DNA of 64,000 nucleotides from Tubulanus polymorphus. Taxonomy: Eukaryota > Nemertea > Palaeonemertea > Tubulaniformes > Tubulanidae. This document shows, piece after piece, positions 41,467-55,300 of the stretch. A program made the position numbers and the translations under genes. How positions within the stretch are numbered: position 1 is the first letter of the stretch; the number at the start of each line of letters is the position of its first letter. The DNA is taken from NCBI RefSeq assembly GCF_964204645.1, contig NC_134026.1, positions 23,454,650 through 23,518,649 of the forward strand. The letters run 5' to 3'. The notes under the pieces are model-generated. The model was not told where the DNA came from, ran no database searches, and saw only the letters and a program-made list of their open reading frames with translations.

Positions 41467-41472
41467 AATAAA
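41467..41472 (+). terminator. candidate poly(A) signal, PDZ-dehydratase gene
   Basis: An AATAAA hexamer 1.9 kb downstream of the stop codon on the coding strand. The actual cleavage site is not visible. Confidence 0.35.
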
Positions 41473-43431
41473 CCAAAATTACTTCGCAAAAATCCACTAT
41501 TACACAGTAAGCAAAATTGACACGAGTGCTGGCTCGCATTTACTCACACAATCTTAGATGTATTAGAGTTGTAAACCTTTTGAAGGAAGTATGTGCATGC
41601 AATTTTAGTGAAATGTGTATTACATTAAAATAGAGAGATGTTATTGCTTTTATTAGTAGCATTAACGAAATAAGTAGTAGAAAACTATTTCCAATTCCTT
41701 GAATTAGGTATGGACTGTATTTAGGGTGAGAGTGTGAATGAATTGTGTACAAAATATGTATGTATATACATGTACATTCTAAGTTAGACCTGTTGATATG
41801 TCGTGTATACGCTAACTCGTGCGATGTTGCTTTTTTGACACAGTCTGTTGATGTGTACTTTGTTCTCTATTTGCCTCTGCTTTTTCGATATGCATGTAAA
41901 TGTGTAGATTATTTGTATATATTAATCTATGTATTAGTTACGCTTTCACCTCGGGTAACTTGTGGAAGAAGTGCATGGATTATTCTATGTAGTGATTGAA
42001 CTGTGTTAGAAATGGCTTGCGATGATTGAGTCACTTCACTTTTGGAATGGACCTTTTAGCAAATTTAAAATTCACGATGAAATTTGAATATAAAGTTATG
42101 GAACTGAAGGTTACTATATATTCGTATGTCATTTAACTATCATTGAACTGCTCACACAATTTAAATTTTTAGTTGTCTAAGAAAAAAACATTTTTGTAAA
42201 TGTACATGTATATAGTATTAAATATGAATGCCTTACCATGTATTGTATAGTACATGTATGATCATTATTGATAATGTGTAAAGTTTATTAACATTATTGT
42301 CGAATGTTGTGCTATCTCTGATAATTTCGTCCATGTTATATTGTCACACACATATCTCTTTATCTCTCTACTTTTTGCACACTTTCCTCATACATACAGT
42401 ACTCGATTATATTTTAACATTCCAGTGTTTGTTTCATTTGTTGATAATTGATAAGATAAAAACTGCCACGTATGCGCGTCACCTCAAGTGTTTGGTGGTA
42501 ATTTGAAGCGAATAGAATTTTTCTTTTTCCAAGTAATCTAGTCACGAGTCTGATTATATCTATCTGATTGTGAGATTGAATCTCTTTTAAATCTTCTGAA
42601 AAAAAAATAGTCGAGATCATCAACTTTAAAGCATTGAAGTTGATTATGTTTTGTATATCTATATAAGTGTACTGTATGAAAAACAGGCCCCTGTAGGACT
42701 CCGACCTGCTGCATGCAAGCAGTAACATACATCGAAAGATTTTTTTAAATAATTGACAACATCCTTTGAATAACTCTAATTTTATGAATTTGACATTACC
42801 TATATGATTGATAAACGATAAACTAAAGTATTTTGAAGCCAAATTTCCTAAAAGCTGATAATTAATTATGTTGTGCTCAATTTCTGTTTATGACTATCAT
42901 TTGATAAATGGGGTTGAAAATATTAAGGCAAAAGCTGAAACTGTAGTGGCGCTGGTATTTTGGCTTAGATGTGTGTTGCCTGTGGGTAGAATATCTTTCG
43001 TTTGTGTTCAAAGGTCTTCATTCCAAAAGAAAACGTCCAGTACTACTGTACTGTAAATAGCTAAGTAAATTTGGTCGACAGCACAGCAGCAGAAATACGA
43101 CTTAAATACAAGCATGTACCTTAATAAGCATACCTTAATTAGTCCCTGGAACAACTGCCCATTATTGACAGGATAAATAATTGCAATCCTATCTCACCTG
43201 GTGTTTTGCTTCTTAAAGTTTTAATTTCTACGCAGAACATTGGGATATACGCAATTTGATAGTTGGCTGGCTCCCCTTTGAGTATTTTTATGTTCCACCC
43301 AGACAGGCTTCTTATTTTTAGTTTGGTATATGGTTGAATACAACATTTTATCAGTAGTTCAGAGTTTAGGTTGAAGAGGGAACATGTATTGTTGTTGTTA
43401 TTTGTTGTTGTCATATATTAGTTTGTCATTC

Positions 43432-43437
43432 AATAAA
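43432..43437 (+). terminator. second candidate poly(A) signal, PDZ-dehydratase gene
   Basis: An AATAAA hexamer 3.8 kb downstream of the stop codon, preceded by a T/G-rich stretch. It would mark a long 3' UTR isoform if used. Confidence 0.25.
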
Positions 43438-43552
43438 ATGATATTGCTTCAAGAATACACTTCTGCTGTTTTATCATCCTTTCGTATATTTGTGGTCTAT
43501 GCAAGACACGGTGTAGGCCTAATCTCGTTACGACGAACATAGTCTATCATTG

Positions 43553-43604
43553 CCTAGTGATAGTCGTATCATTGATACTAAAATTTTCTACGACTATCAC
43601 TAGG
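43553..43604. repeat. hairpin with a perfect 16 bp stem
   Basis: CCTAGTGATAGTCGTA at 43553-43568 is the exact reverse complement of the segment at 43589-43604, leaving a 20-base loop. Confidence 0.85.
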
Positions 43605-43714
43605 TCCGGTAACTGACGTCATTCTCGATACACTGGATGATATTTTTGGTCACTCTTCCCATGCAGTACGGTCAGATGGAGATCTGACAGTCCGGGCTGA
43701 TCTCGTACAGTAAC

Positions 43715-43760
43715 GTATACCCAAAAATACAAGAGTCCTCTCTATGTATTTTTGGTATAC
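43715..43760. repeat. second foldback repeat
   Basis: GTATACCCAAAAATAC (43715-43730) pairs with GTATTTTTGGTATAC (43746-43760) with one bulged base. It lies 110 bp from another hairpin, so both may belong to one decayed foldback element. Confidence 0.7.
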
Positions 43761-44549
43761 CCCATACCTACATTACCGAGACCTGGTACACACCAGGGTG
43801 CCCTTGTTACATGTCTTCCAATCCATCTCGCATTGCGTTTGAAGAAGGAAATTAACTTCTGTTCAATAAGAAATTGAAATCTTCGGATATCTGTGTCAAG
43901 CAGATTTCAATATGACGCAATGAAGTGCAATGTCATCAACATTCTGGTATAGATGAAATGTTATATACATATACTGATAGCAAGTCTTTCGTAAGTAGAT
44001 CAGTACAATCCGGTAGCTCTTTTTGCTGACGCACATCTCGGCATTACCTGGACAGAGCTTATCAACTAGCATTGAATCACGCGAGATATGAAAATCTACG
44101 TGTCCCCTCCGCGGTGATACTAATGACCGTCTCACCAATGTCGTGGAATATATGTATATATGTAATAAATACATACATTTTCAGTTACATTTACGTATAG
44201 GCTACCTTTCAAAACACAAACTGTACATGTGGTAATGAAAATCATGAAAATCAACTACACAAACATTTTATGGACAGTAACTAGAAAATTAAAGCACAGC
44301 GGTAATCATTTTAGAGTTAGAGAAGTATTTTGATGTATTGCCAACGTCGGACTTCTGTCTATTTCAACACTGGTAAACAAATATTCGATAAATCATTAAT
44401 CTAGGGTATCACTTACCTCGGTCTCGAGAGTATCTTCAAATTTTAGTAAACAAGACAGTTAAGGTGGTTTGATATCTCGATCGTCTGACTTTCATGAATC
44501 ATCTGACATCCTGCACCATAAACGTAATCAGTACTCACCGGGTATAAGG

Positions 44550-44565
44550 TTATATATATATATAT
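44550..44565. repeat. TA microsatellite
   Basis: A short run of alternating T and A. Confidence 0.8.
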
Positions 44566-44801
44566 ATTCAAGCGCTATTTCATACGATACAAAGTTGCTC
44601 TGTTTCTTACAAATATCAACAGAAATGCCTAAGATTGGGCATTTGTATAATCATCATTGCGTTTATGCTACATTCACAATAAAACTGAATATATACGATA
44701 AGACTGCAGAAACTTAAAACTTTTATACGTATCAGAAACGCTAAACGATTTTTTTCTTTTATACTGAAATCATAGTGGATCCTTTCTCGGATGTGTTCTA
44801 T

Positions 44802-44841
44802 CATGGACTATAAAACGAAGCTTTCGTTTTCACAGTCCATG
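44802..44841. repeat. loop-free palindrome
   Basis: CATGGACTATAAAACGAAG is followed directly by a segment complementary to it with a few mismatches, ending AGTCCATG. It could extrude as a cruciform upstream of the first transporter gene. Confidence 0.7.
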
Positions 44842-45180
44842 GTTCTATTGTATTTTATAGGGTCAATATCCGAATCCAATCGATGCTTCGATGTCATTTT
44901 TGTATTGATCCTGACTCCTACTTCAACCCGAGGTTATCTTATCAGCAGTGACTGAAATGAATTGTCTTAGTGCCGGTACATTGTTTTATCAAAAATACCT
45001 AATTCAGTCATACGACACAAACGCCATACACAATAACACTAATTGATATCTTATTCGTGCTCTCTGCGATTGCCTGTTGTAGCCACAACTTTTAACGGTT
45101 TCTTCAAATAATAATTCAGCTTACGAAAAAGCTATTAAACGGGATTCAACATACTCGACTAACGCAAACCTCACCCGAGA

Positions 45181-48100
45181 ATGACGCCTGGATACGTGCA
45201 TAAAGAGAGTGAAGACAGTATGGAAGGAGCCGAAATTTCGCATTCCTCAAGCGCAAACGAGTGTACTCCACTCATTCCCAAGACGAAAGAGAGGAGTCAA
45301 TCTACTGATAGGTATATATATAATGAATATCTTCCATCTGACGAATAATTCGCAAAATGCAGCCAATCAAATAAAACTTACAAAATAAAATTTTCTGCTA
45401 TGAACTTTTTTATTGGGTTTGACAGATTTCTTTTTCTAAAAGACTTGTATAAACCGTTACAAAATTACAAGGATGCCTTTGCGGACGCTTGTTTTACGTT
45501 TAAATGAAAATGGATATGTAAATGTATTGAAGATTCATTATATATATTTAATGCCGTTTGTGGATTCCCATCACTAATCTCAAAGGAGCCTCATGCAAGC
45601 CAGCCTCAGAAAACTGTACCCGTAGGTGAGAGTAAAGAAATACAACAACGTATCATGAAGACCTACATACGATTTAATTAATGTGAATTTCTATAATTCC
45701 TCACGCGTTATACATTGCAAATGCATTCCTCATTTTCAGTTATATGATTGCGAAATATATACATTATGAAAATGATTTTTCGGTACTTTTCGATAGTGTG
45801 AGATTCAAAAAAAAACATTTCATATCATGTTTTTTCTTCAAATAAGCCCTAAAAATTAACATTTACCATTGTCCGACGATTGATACGTTTTAAACACCGT
45901 TCCATCAAAAAGGTTTTGATAGTACGACAAATTTTATGAATTCATTTGATGATAATAATAATGATTCTATTAAAAAATCGTTATGTGCAAAAATTATCAT
46001 TATTCGGACTCAATTCCACCTAAATAGACATAACTTATTCATTTCCGATGAAAGAACTGGTCAAAAAGTCTTGAGGATCTTAAGCATATATCGCAAAACA
46101 TTAAATTCATAAAAGAAATTTGACCGAACACGAACAACTGCAATTTTGTGGCGCTTCCGGTAGATACCCGTAACCCCGGAGCCGGTTTCGCAAAAATGCG
46201 GATTAGTTTACGACTGGGAGGTAAGAGAGGTCCCTGCCACCGATTTCCCTCTCATTAACTTTTTAACTAATTAGAATTGTTTCCTATGAAATTTCCTAAC
46301 CAAGCCGAACCCCAGTGTCAAATATGCAAAAAAATAGTATACGCCGCGTCTATAGACCGTTAAATCGTGAATCCTATGGATATCCCAGTTTTATGCCATA
46401 CAATATAATACGTATTCCAGAAACAAAAAAAATGATATCATCGTTAATCCATACAATTTTCGATTCAAAAGCGCCAGAGTCAAATTAGCAACGTATTCCA
46501 AGTGTCCAGTATAAACGTCACTGCGGCATTTCCATGATAAACACGTCTTTTAATAAATGAGAAACTATAATTGTCGTCGCCAACTAAAACAAAATCTCTA
46601 TTCCAGTGACGATCCATTTCAATGATTCGTTTGAACAAAAGTATTCTACTGAAATTCTCACAGAGTCTTGTACTGAATGATTGAGTTTGCGAAATGATTT
46701 GATTTAACTGATAATAAAGCGAAACAATATGGCGGACTGCACATGCCTGTCACTCGTGCAAGATCATGAGTGAATTAAAAAATGCCATAAGTGACTTGAA
46801 AGTTAACTTGATGATTAAGCTTATGAGAAGTTATGAGATTACATAGGCCTAACTTTATCCAGGCTAACCCACATTTGCAACAGACACACCTAGAGAGTTG
46901 TGTCCTGAATCAGATGTGCCATTTAATTCATCATTTTTTTGGTGAAAATATAGAAATTCCTTTGATAGCCGTTACAAGAAAAATGAAATTGTACGCTACA
47001 CTTTATAGTGCTCTAATAGCGATTTTGAATTCCAAATTCTTATTGGTCAAATGGTTAATAGCAATTTTGAGATATGCAAACAGTGGAATCCTTTCATTTC
47101 AAGCTATTAAAAGATAGATATGTCAGCCTTATCATAACTTGGGCTTATCATTTCACATACATAAGACTTATTTCACCTGACTGCTGTCCAAATGTCAATT
47201 CAAATTTCGATTTCAGAATGTTTAACTTATGTTCTCTCCTGAGATGATGGGTGTATTTCCATCGAAAGGGCAGACTGTTCATCGATGAAAGTAACGTACT
47301 TATGATTTTTTGTTATCATTTTCAGATACAATTTGGTATTCATTACGTTCGTCATACAAGGCATAGGATTGACGCTTCCATGGAATCTATTCATGACAGC
47401 TAAAGAGGTAATTGGGAATCGCGAATTCACAATTTTCAAATGAAAATGTGATATATGCGGTAGCTGATTCGGGCCATACTCTGTACGGCTAGACCTACGA
47501 TGAAATAATTTTTACATGGACAATTTTTTTGTTTTCTAGAGCGAATGTTTTTTTTTTTATCGCGCGTCTAGCAGTACAGAAATTGTTCTTAGAATAGCCC
47601 GAATCAGCCACCACGGTTGAAGGATCAAACTTATATATGAACCGGAATCATTTTCGATTTCAGTATTATGTGGGATATAAGTTGGCACCGGCTGGTAACG
47701 CCGGTTATCGTCTGAATTTCCTTAGTTACGCCGGTATTGCTGCAATGGGTTCAAATGCATTGTTAAGCGGAGTGAACCTATTTACGCATTGCGGAAAGTA
47801 AGTCGCTTATAAAGTCTTTCATATTATCCCTCTTCAATTAATGTTAATCATTTTATCATAATATACCACCAGTATATATCAATTATGATTTTGCGATTGT
47901 TTTACTTTCAGTGGCCGACCAACAGTCCGCACAATTGTCAGTCAAATAGCTATGGTTTTAGCTTTTGCTTTCACAATTATTTTGGCAGTCATGGATACTT
48001 CGGAATGTACGTTCCTAGAAATGAATGAATAACCTTTTAAAATGTTCAGATAGTTTGAATATTATCATAAAGAATACAGATAAACACCCTTGGATGACAT

Positions 48101-50306
48101 GGGAGTGATGACAACTATAATAATACGTATAACAATGGGAAAGAAATTGTCATCTTTCAGTTTTTGATTATTTGTGAAGGCGTATTGAATAATTATCATA
48201 TCCCAATCATCCACATTTCAAAGAGTAATGATAATGTTATCCAACTTTCATTTCAGCGCCGGAATTATTTTTCTTCATAACGATGTTCACAATAGTATTT
48301 GTCAACAGTGAGTATTCGCAAGATTAGATTGGTTTTCCTTTTTAAGAATTATACGACTAATTTGTAATATCATGCTATGATTTATATATTTTCAGTGTGT
48401 ACTGGACTGTGGGCAAACTGCATGTTTGGAATAGCGTCTCATTTCAGTAAAAACTACGTAAACGCTGTCGTCATCGGAAGCGTGAGTAAACATCGATGCT
48501 TTAAAGATATTTTGAATTTTAACGTAGAGTAACAAAGAGTACTTTCCACGATTCAACCTCATTCATTATAGCGTTGATGATGTCATTATCATATTGTTGC
48601 AATTTTTCAAATTTTCAGAATCTAAGTGGTTTGATGACTGCTATCTTAGTCATATTGTCAAAATCAGGTTCGTTTTGTAAACATAGAAAGCCATAGATTT
48701 CTAAAACCATTTTTGCACTTTTTCTTTTTTATTTCAAATTAATAGAAACAATAATAGGTTAAAATATGCGATGGATGCTTAATCAATGTTTCTCAAAGTT
48801 GGAGGATTGTTAATTCGAAAGATTAAGAGATTAATTTACCCATGTCCTCCAGACAAGATGGTCAAGTGGTCATATATATGTATGACCAGAGCCATATGAA
48901 GGTATCGAGCTCTTATAGATCTGATGAACGGATAGGGTCCACTACTTCGGATATCCTGCATAACTAACGAATGTTAATTGATTATTTTCAGGCACAGCGG
49001 ATCCAGTCATTTCGGCAATTCTGTATTTTGTATCGGCTGTCGTTATCGTCTTTTTGTGTTTGATCTCATTCATTCTGTTGAGAAAATCGGTAATTTTGAA
49101 CTTTCATTCTTAAATGTATCAGACGTATTGGATCATCATAATAGAACTTCAAATGACAATTGTTTTGAATCAACGTATCTTTGTTTGTGATTCCAGGAAT
49201 TTTACAGAAGTCATTACTCTGATAAATTGGTGATGAATGAGGATGAATCCAAAGCTGAAATGGTTCTTCCTTATTGGAAAGTTTTCAAACTGGTAAGACC
49301 ACCCAAGGAGACGATGTATTTCCTCGTGTTTTTTTCACAGAATCTAACGAAGTTGGCAATAAACATTTCTTTACAGATTTGGCCACAACTTTTCGATGTT
49401 TGGTTTCAAAGATTCATCGCTGGGGCTATTGTACCGGCGCTCCTGGCTGACATTGAAAAAGTCGATTCTAATTTCTTAATTCCTGGTCAGTAATTCATAA
49501 TTTTGAACAGCTATCGATTTAGACTTTACATTATTCCATTTAACAAGACAAATATCGTATTATATTTTCAGATTACTACTACACGGATATTATGTGTTAC
49601 CTGTTTGTTAATTTCTGTATTTGCTTTGGTAACTTTTTCGTCTTCTTTATTCATAAGGTAAGCTTGTAGATAATAACATCACAAAATCTAAGCGTTTTTA
49701 TACCTTTCAATTCAAATTTTATTTAAGAGTGGGTTTTTCAGATTCACAAATCCAAATTTACATTCTGTTTACCCGGTATTCAGATTTAGAATGTTTCTTT
49801 TTATTTCAGCCTAAGTCATTGTATGTCATATATTTCCAAATGGTGCGAATTTTGTTCATCCCATACTTCATGTTGTGCAACTACCGACCAGAAACGAGAA
49901 GCAGCAACTTGCCAGTTTTGTTGAAAAATGATTGGGCTTTCTTAGCGGGTGTCATCGTATTCGGAACGACGAATGGCCACTTCTCTGGTCTAACAATGAT
50001 GTATTCAAAACAGTAAGTTTTTAGAAGTGATTATTTTAATATTGGCCCAGCCATGGATTCTAAAACACTTAAGAGTCCATGGCCCAACCTAACACTACTT
50101 TCTCTTATCGCTGTATTCATCTTTACGCTGAGCAAGTCTTTTAACTATACCTAATTTGTTGTTTATCTCTTATTCACAGAGCTGGAGGAACCGACCCGGC
50201 AGCAAAGCTATTGGCCGGTATGTACACAGGATTTGTGCAAAATTTCGGACGTTGTTTTGGACTAGGGATGAATATTGTGATCGCGTATTTTGTTGAATAT
50301 GTCTAA
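45181..50306 (+). CDS. equilibrative nucleoside transporter, tandem copy A (448 aa)
   Basis: SLC29/ENT family carrier moving nucleosides down their gradient across a membrane. Coding exons: 45181-45311, 47326-47407, 47664-47797, 47912-48006, 48257-48307, 48396-48481, 48619-48667, 48992-49089, 49197-49292, 49377-49485, 49572-49657, 49810-50012, 50180-50306; total 1347 nt, all phases fit. TM1 contains LPWNLFMTA, the family signature. Later hallmarks are HFSKNYVNAVVIGSNLSG, RFIAGAIVPALL, MVRILFIPYFMLCNYRP and TTNGHFSGLTMMYSK, with about 11 hydrophobic segments and a C-terminal one ending VEYV. The N-terminal tail has ECTPLI, a possible acidic-dileucine endolysosomal sorting motif like that of ENT3. 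Copy B downstream has the same exon plan. Intron 1 is 2 kb. Substrate range cannot be read from the sequence. Confidence 0.95.
50042..50089. repeat. foldback repeat in transporter A intron 12
   Basis: TTGGCCCAGCCATGGATTCT pairs with AGAGTCCATGGCCCAA further right with small mismatches, giving a short hairpin that is absent from the matching intron of copy B. Confidence 0.65.
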
Positions 50307-52306
50307 GACCTACAACAGCTTTTCAAAAATGAACTGGGATATGTATCTTGATGTTATCTTTCAAGAGAAGTAACCGATCGGCGCGTGGTTTTGTAAATCG
50401 AACCACGTGAATTAATATGCCATTAATCGCTTTTAGCAAGGACGTTAGAGCTTTGCCATATAGCTCTTAAACAACAAAATTCGGTTTGCTATATGAATTA
50501 TATACATTTGTATCTCTATAATGGATACATACGCTTGTATCCCTTAATTTGCTTACGCGCGTTCGTGATAAATGAAAAAAAGAACGAGGATGAACGCATC
50601 GTGAAAAATGGAAATCGTAAGCGTGTAATAATTTGCATTTAAACCTGGTCCAAGTGATATGGCAACTGCTTTGCCGTGTAAGTAAAAATCTGAAACAAAC
50701 TTGTGTAAGATATATATATATATAATCTCATATTATGTTATCTAATAAAACTCTGAAACCAAATTTTAATTTTTCATTGTTTATTTGGATAACGCTATAA
50801 ACTGCATGTGTCGCAGGAATACGGAGACGCCGCTATCCTTATTCACAGTACACTGGATCGTCATTCTCCATCCGATCAAAATGACTACTGCAAAGCCTGA
50901 CATCTTTTTTCATATACAAGAGATGTTATGGCCGGTTAATAATCCTTTTTTTCTTTCTTTGATAAGTGTTTTGTTGATACATAGTCTTTGCGAAGAACTT
51001 TCTTAACGAATGTAAGACATATGATAGTATAAAGCTGGGCGCATATAACAGTTTTAATGCAAATGGTAATGTGTTGTATTTAGTCATATCAAGTATTGTT
51101 AGTACGAAGCGTTCAATAAAATGTGTAGTAAGCAAATTTCAACAAAAGTGGATGATATACGAAATTACTTTTTTGTCGGGATATATTTTTATGGCCCTTA
51201 TCAGCCACCATATATACGTACTGAATGACTAAATGATCACCAAGCCATGACGGGCGTTATCACTCCAAGGTAGAAGGTGCTTAACTGTTTTCATGCGTAC
51301 ATGCACAGTTCGGTTATATATATGTTATATATTCGTGCGATCAAGGTTAGTTTAAGCGTACTTTCTTAAGTATAAAATCGTAATCTAAACCGAGGACATT
51401 TTCTAAACTCTTATGCCATGCAGATTTGGTAAAGCTATAAACTTTGCGACCATAGAAAAATGTGTCCCACATAATCCTGGTTCTTTGAGGAGAGAATCAC
51501 GAGTGTAATTCTCAATACTTATCATCGATTTAGACAGTACGGATGTCATTCAGCACGAGTGATCTTTTTTATTCTACTCGCTGTCTATAATTATATGGCT
51601 CATTATAGATAAAAAACAATCTTAACTCGATTTAATCATCATTGAATGTCAATAATGATAAACATTTAGACGCGACCAGACCTTAATAAGCACGATCAAT
51701 TCAAACGATCACATGACTTAGGGTTGTAAAAAAGATGAATTAAACTAGTTAATTGAATATCTACATATCTACGAATACATGTATGTAAATTGTTCAGAAG
51801 AAGCAAATGTTTATAATTTCTTTGATATATATGATCCATGTTTGGTTTATCAACAGAAAATATAAAGTTGACATATTTTTTATAAAGTTGACGAAAGAAA
51901 TCAAGTTATGAAGCACTTCCATCCGGGGCAATGTTCATTAAAATCAGACATCTACGTAAGTCCTGTTAACATGATTGTCTTCCATTTCTAAATCTATTCA
52001 TCAGTAGTGGATCTATTTTTTGTTATTTCTGTCTTGTTCTTCAATGTCTCGTGTTATTCTTTTTGGTAAGTTATCTTATCACGCGAAGGGTTTTAATATG
52101 ACCTGCCCTTGTGCCATTTGTTCGTCACAAGATACACAATACTTTGTATATATATCCTTATAGTTTTTGATAAAGTCGCACTGTTGGACAATTGTTTTTG
52201 TAGTTTTATCCACAAACTACTTGCTGATGAAAATATTGGAACCTATCTTGTGCCCGAACCAATTGAGTTACTTTAGTCCAAACAGACCTACGACTACCGT
52301 ATCACA
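50307..52306. other. intergenic spacer between the tandem transporters
   Basis: 2 kb holding the 3' UTR of copy A (AATAAA at 50744, another at 51116) and presumably the promoter of copy B. No other gene is visible. Confidence 0.6.
50744..50749 (+). terminator. poly(A) signal of transporter copy A
   Basis: AATAAA about 440 bp after the stop codon, following a TA-rich run. Confidence 0.55.
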
Positions 52307-55300
52307 ATGACACGCGGGCGTTCAGGCACGAAAACCATGATTGTCGATGATATGGGAGATGGAATAGACTCTGTGTCGTATTCTTCAAGAACAGATGAGA
52401 CGACTCCACTTATACAGTTGTCGGGAGTGAAACTTCAAGAACCTACCGATAGGTATTTATTTAAATGATATGATATGTCGCCTAATAATGACAAGCACAA
52501 AACCTAGAAGTGTATTTGTTTATTATAGGGTCTCTTAATGATCAAACGTTGAATCATTCTACTCTCAAACAATTTGGGGTCACGATTTTCCATTTTATAT
52601 GCAATGTATTTACATCATGGAATCTTCTCAATTAGAAGTTGTACCACTTACGTTTTGGTCAGATGCAAAAAGTAGTAAAAAGATCTATTTTTCAAATCCG
52701 TTTTGAAGTCTTTGTGAAGTATTCCACGATGTTTTACTTTGGGAAATTGGATCTGGATATTGAAGTCATACCTTTTTACTTTGAGTTCCCATGAACAAAT
52801 GCTGCTATTACATTAGAGAAAGTGGTGATTTATCATAATAACCCGTCACAGAAGAAAAACCATGAAGTGATCACGATTTGAAAAGTCTACAACTTGATAA
52901 CTTGAAAATTGATAACTTTTTATTCTATTTGTAGATACAACTTGGTTTTCATTACGTTCATCATACAAGGGGTGGGACTGACGCTACCATGGAACCTATT
53001 CATGACAGCTAAAGATGTAAGCATTCTCATAACATCGAAAAATAAAATCTATTGCTCAGTGGGGAGGAGACGATAAGATTTTTTTTAAAATATAGATATA
53101 CAATCCGATGGAATATGAGCCAAAATACGATTGAACCAACAAGAATTTTAGATATCTGTCTTCATGACTGAATTGATATTTTTATTTCAGTATTATGTGG
53201 GTTATAAGTTGGCACCGGCTGGTAGCGCCAGTTATCGTCTGAATTTTCTTAGTTATGCTGGTATCGCTGCGATGGGTTCAAATGCCTTGCTCAACGGTGT
53301 AAATCTCTTTACGCATTGCGGAAAGTAAGACTCTTAATTATCAATTAATTATCAATGTTGCATGGTGCTGGGCTTTAGCTTACTGATGCGCGATTTTTTC
53401 GAACTTTCAGTGGCCGACCTACTGTCCGGACCATTGTAAGTCAATTAGGAATGATTATAGCCTTCGTTTTTACGATAGTCATGGCTGTATTTGATACATC
53501 TACATGTAAGTTTCATGGAGGCATCTTTTCTTTAAGAATGCCATGTCGCAATTACAGTTTCCATCGTTTTTCCTTTTTCTAAAAAAAAAATTCAATTTCA
53601 TCACCCATTATCGCATGATATCATTTTTTCAGATCCACAAGTATTTTTCTTTATTACGTTGTTTACAATAATATTCGTCAACAGTGAGTATCTCCATGAC
53701 GTCATTTATTGACCTATATTAATAGAGAAATAATCAAATATCTCAAAATTTCAGTTCCTGTTAGTTTCATCACGATACAATTTACATGATATAATCTTGG
53801 AATTATCTGAATCCGGACATTAGATTGCTTTTCCTTTTTTAGAATTATAGGACTAATTTGTAACATCATGCTATGATTTATATATTTTCAGTGTGTACTG
53901 GACTGTGGGCAAACTGTATGTTTGGAATAGCGTCTCATTTCAGTAAAAACTACGTAAATGCTGTCGTCATCGGAAGCGTAAGGATGATAGTCTAATGTTA
54001 GACTGATCAATTAGAAATGACTTCTTAGATATGAGTGTAAAAGTAACTATACTGTGGGAATGGTCTATTTTCAGAATTTAAGTGGATTGCTCACTGCTTT
54101 ATTTGTTATATTGTCGAAAGAAGGTTCGTATTTACGCAATAATATTGTCTGAATATAAAATGCGGTTGAAATTACTATTCACATGGCTTCGCTCCAATGG
54201 CCTAAACGTAGATGATATTACTTCAAAAAGTTATCGTTTCAATTAAAAAGTAATATCATCTACGTTTTGGAGCGAAGCCATGTGATCATTTTTACCCCCT
54301 GTACAAGTAGGCACACTTAAATGTAATCCTAATCCATATACCCTCTGTGTTTTTCCAGGATCAGCGGATCCAGTTATATCAGCGATCTTGTATTTTGTAT
54401 CTGCTGTGGTTATCGTTTTTATGTGTTTAATCTCATTCATTATGCTGAACAAATCGGTAATTCAACTTTCTTAAATCCTCAGATTTTCATAAACCCTACT
54501 TTTGTATAGGAATCTTTTAAAAAAAGCAACTACAACGTCGATATTGAGATGATATCCGTAATCATCTCAGCGAATGATATATTTTCAGGAATTTTATAAG
54601 AACTATTATTCCGATAAATTGATCCAAGCTGAAGATGAGTCAACGGCCGAAATGGTGCTACCATATTGGAAAGTATTCAAAATGGTGAGCAGTGTCTTGA
54701 ATGTGAGTTTCTGAATCAACGTTCGATAATAATTTTGAAATGTTGCACTATTATACAGATCTGGCCGCAATTATTTGACGTTTGGTTCCAAAGATTCGTT
54801 GCTGGAGCCGTCATTCCTGCAATGCTCGCAGATGTTGTTAAAAGCGATCCCAATTTTCTGATACCTGGTCGGTATTTCATTGACGAGTGATTAAACTAAA
54901 ATGTATCTTTTTTCACATAAGTACTATGATCTATTTTAGAATACCACTACACGGATATCATGTGTTATTTATTCACTAACTTTTGTATTTGTTTCGGAAA
55001 CTTATTCGTGTTTTTCGTTCACAAGGTAAATACAGCTGATGACATACGATTTGATATAAGTTGCTACCCAAGACGTAAGAATTACAAGAATGGAATTGTC
55101 TTGTCTTTACGCTTGTTTTGTTGTATTTCTAGCCGAGATCAGAGTATGTGGTATATTTCCAAATGGTACGAATGTTATTTGTACCATTCTTTGTATTGTG
55201 CAACTATAGACCTGAAACCAGAAGCAAAAACCTTCCAGTTTTGTTGAAAAGTGATTGGGCTTTTTTGGCGGGTGTCATTGTATTTGCCACGACGAATGGT

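Larger units (their letters stand above)
39589..45180. other. 3' UTR and intergenic DNA before the nucleoside transporters
   Basis: 5.6 kb without a recognised gene. The first part is probably the 3' UTR of the PDZ-SDS gene, with AATAAA at 41467 and at 43432. The right part holds several foldback repeats and a TA microsatellite. Open frames here, including one of 142 codons on the minus strand, are of chance length for such AT-rich DNA. Confidence 0.6.

Noticed and set aside
42414-42842. 142-codon open frame on the minus strand
   Set aside because: Length is still compatible with chance; composition is rich in F, L, I and K as in translated AT-rich DNA, and no domain is seen.
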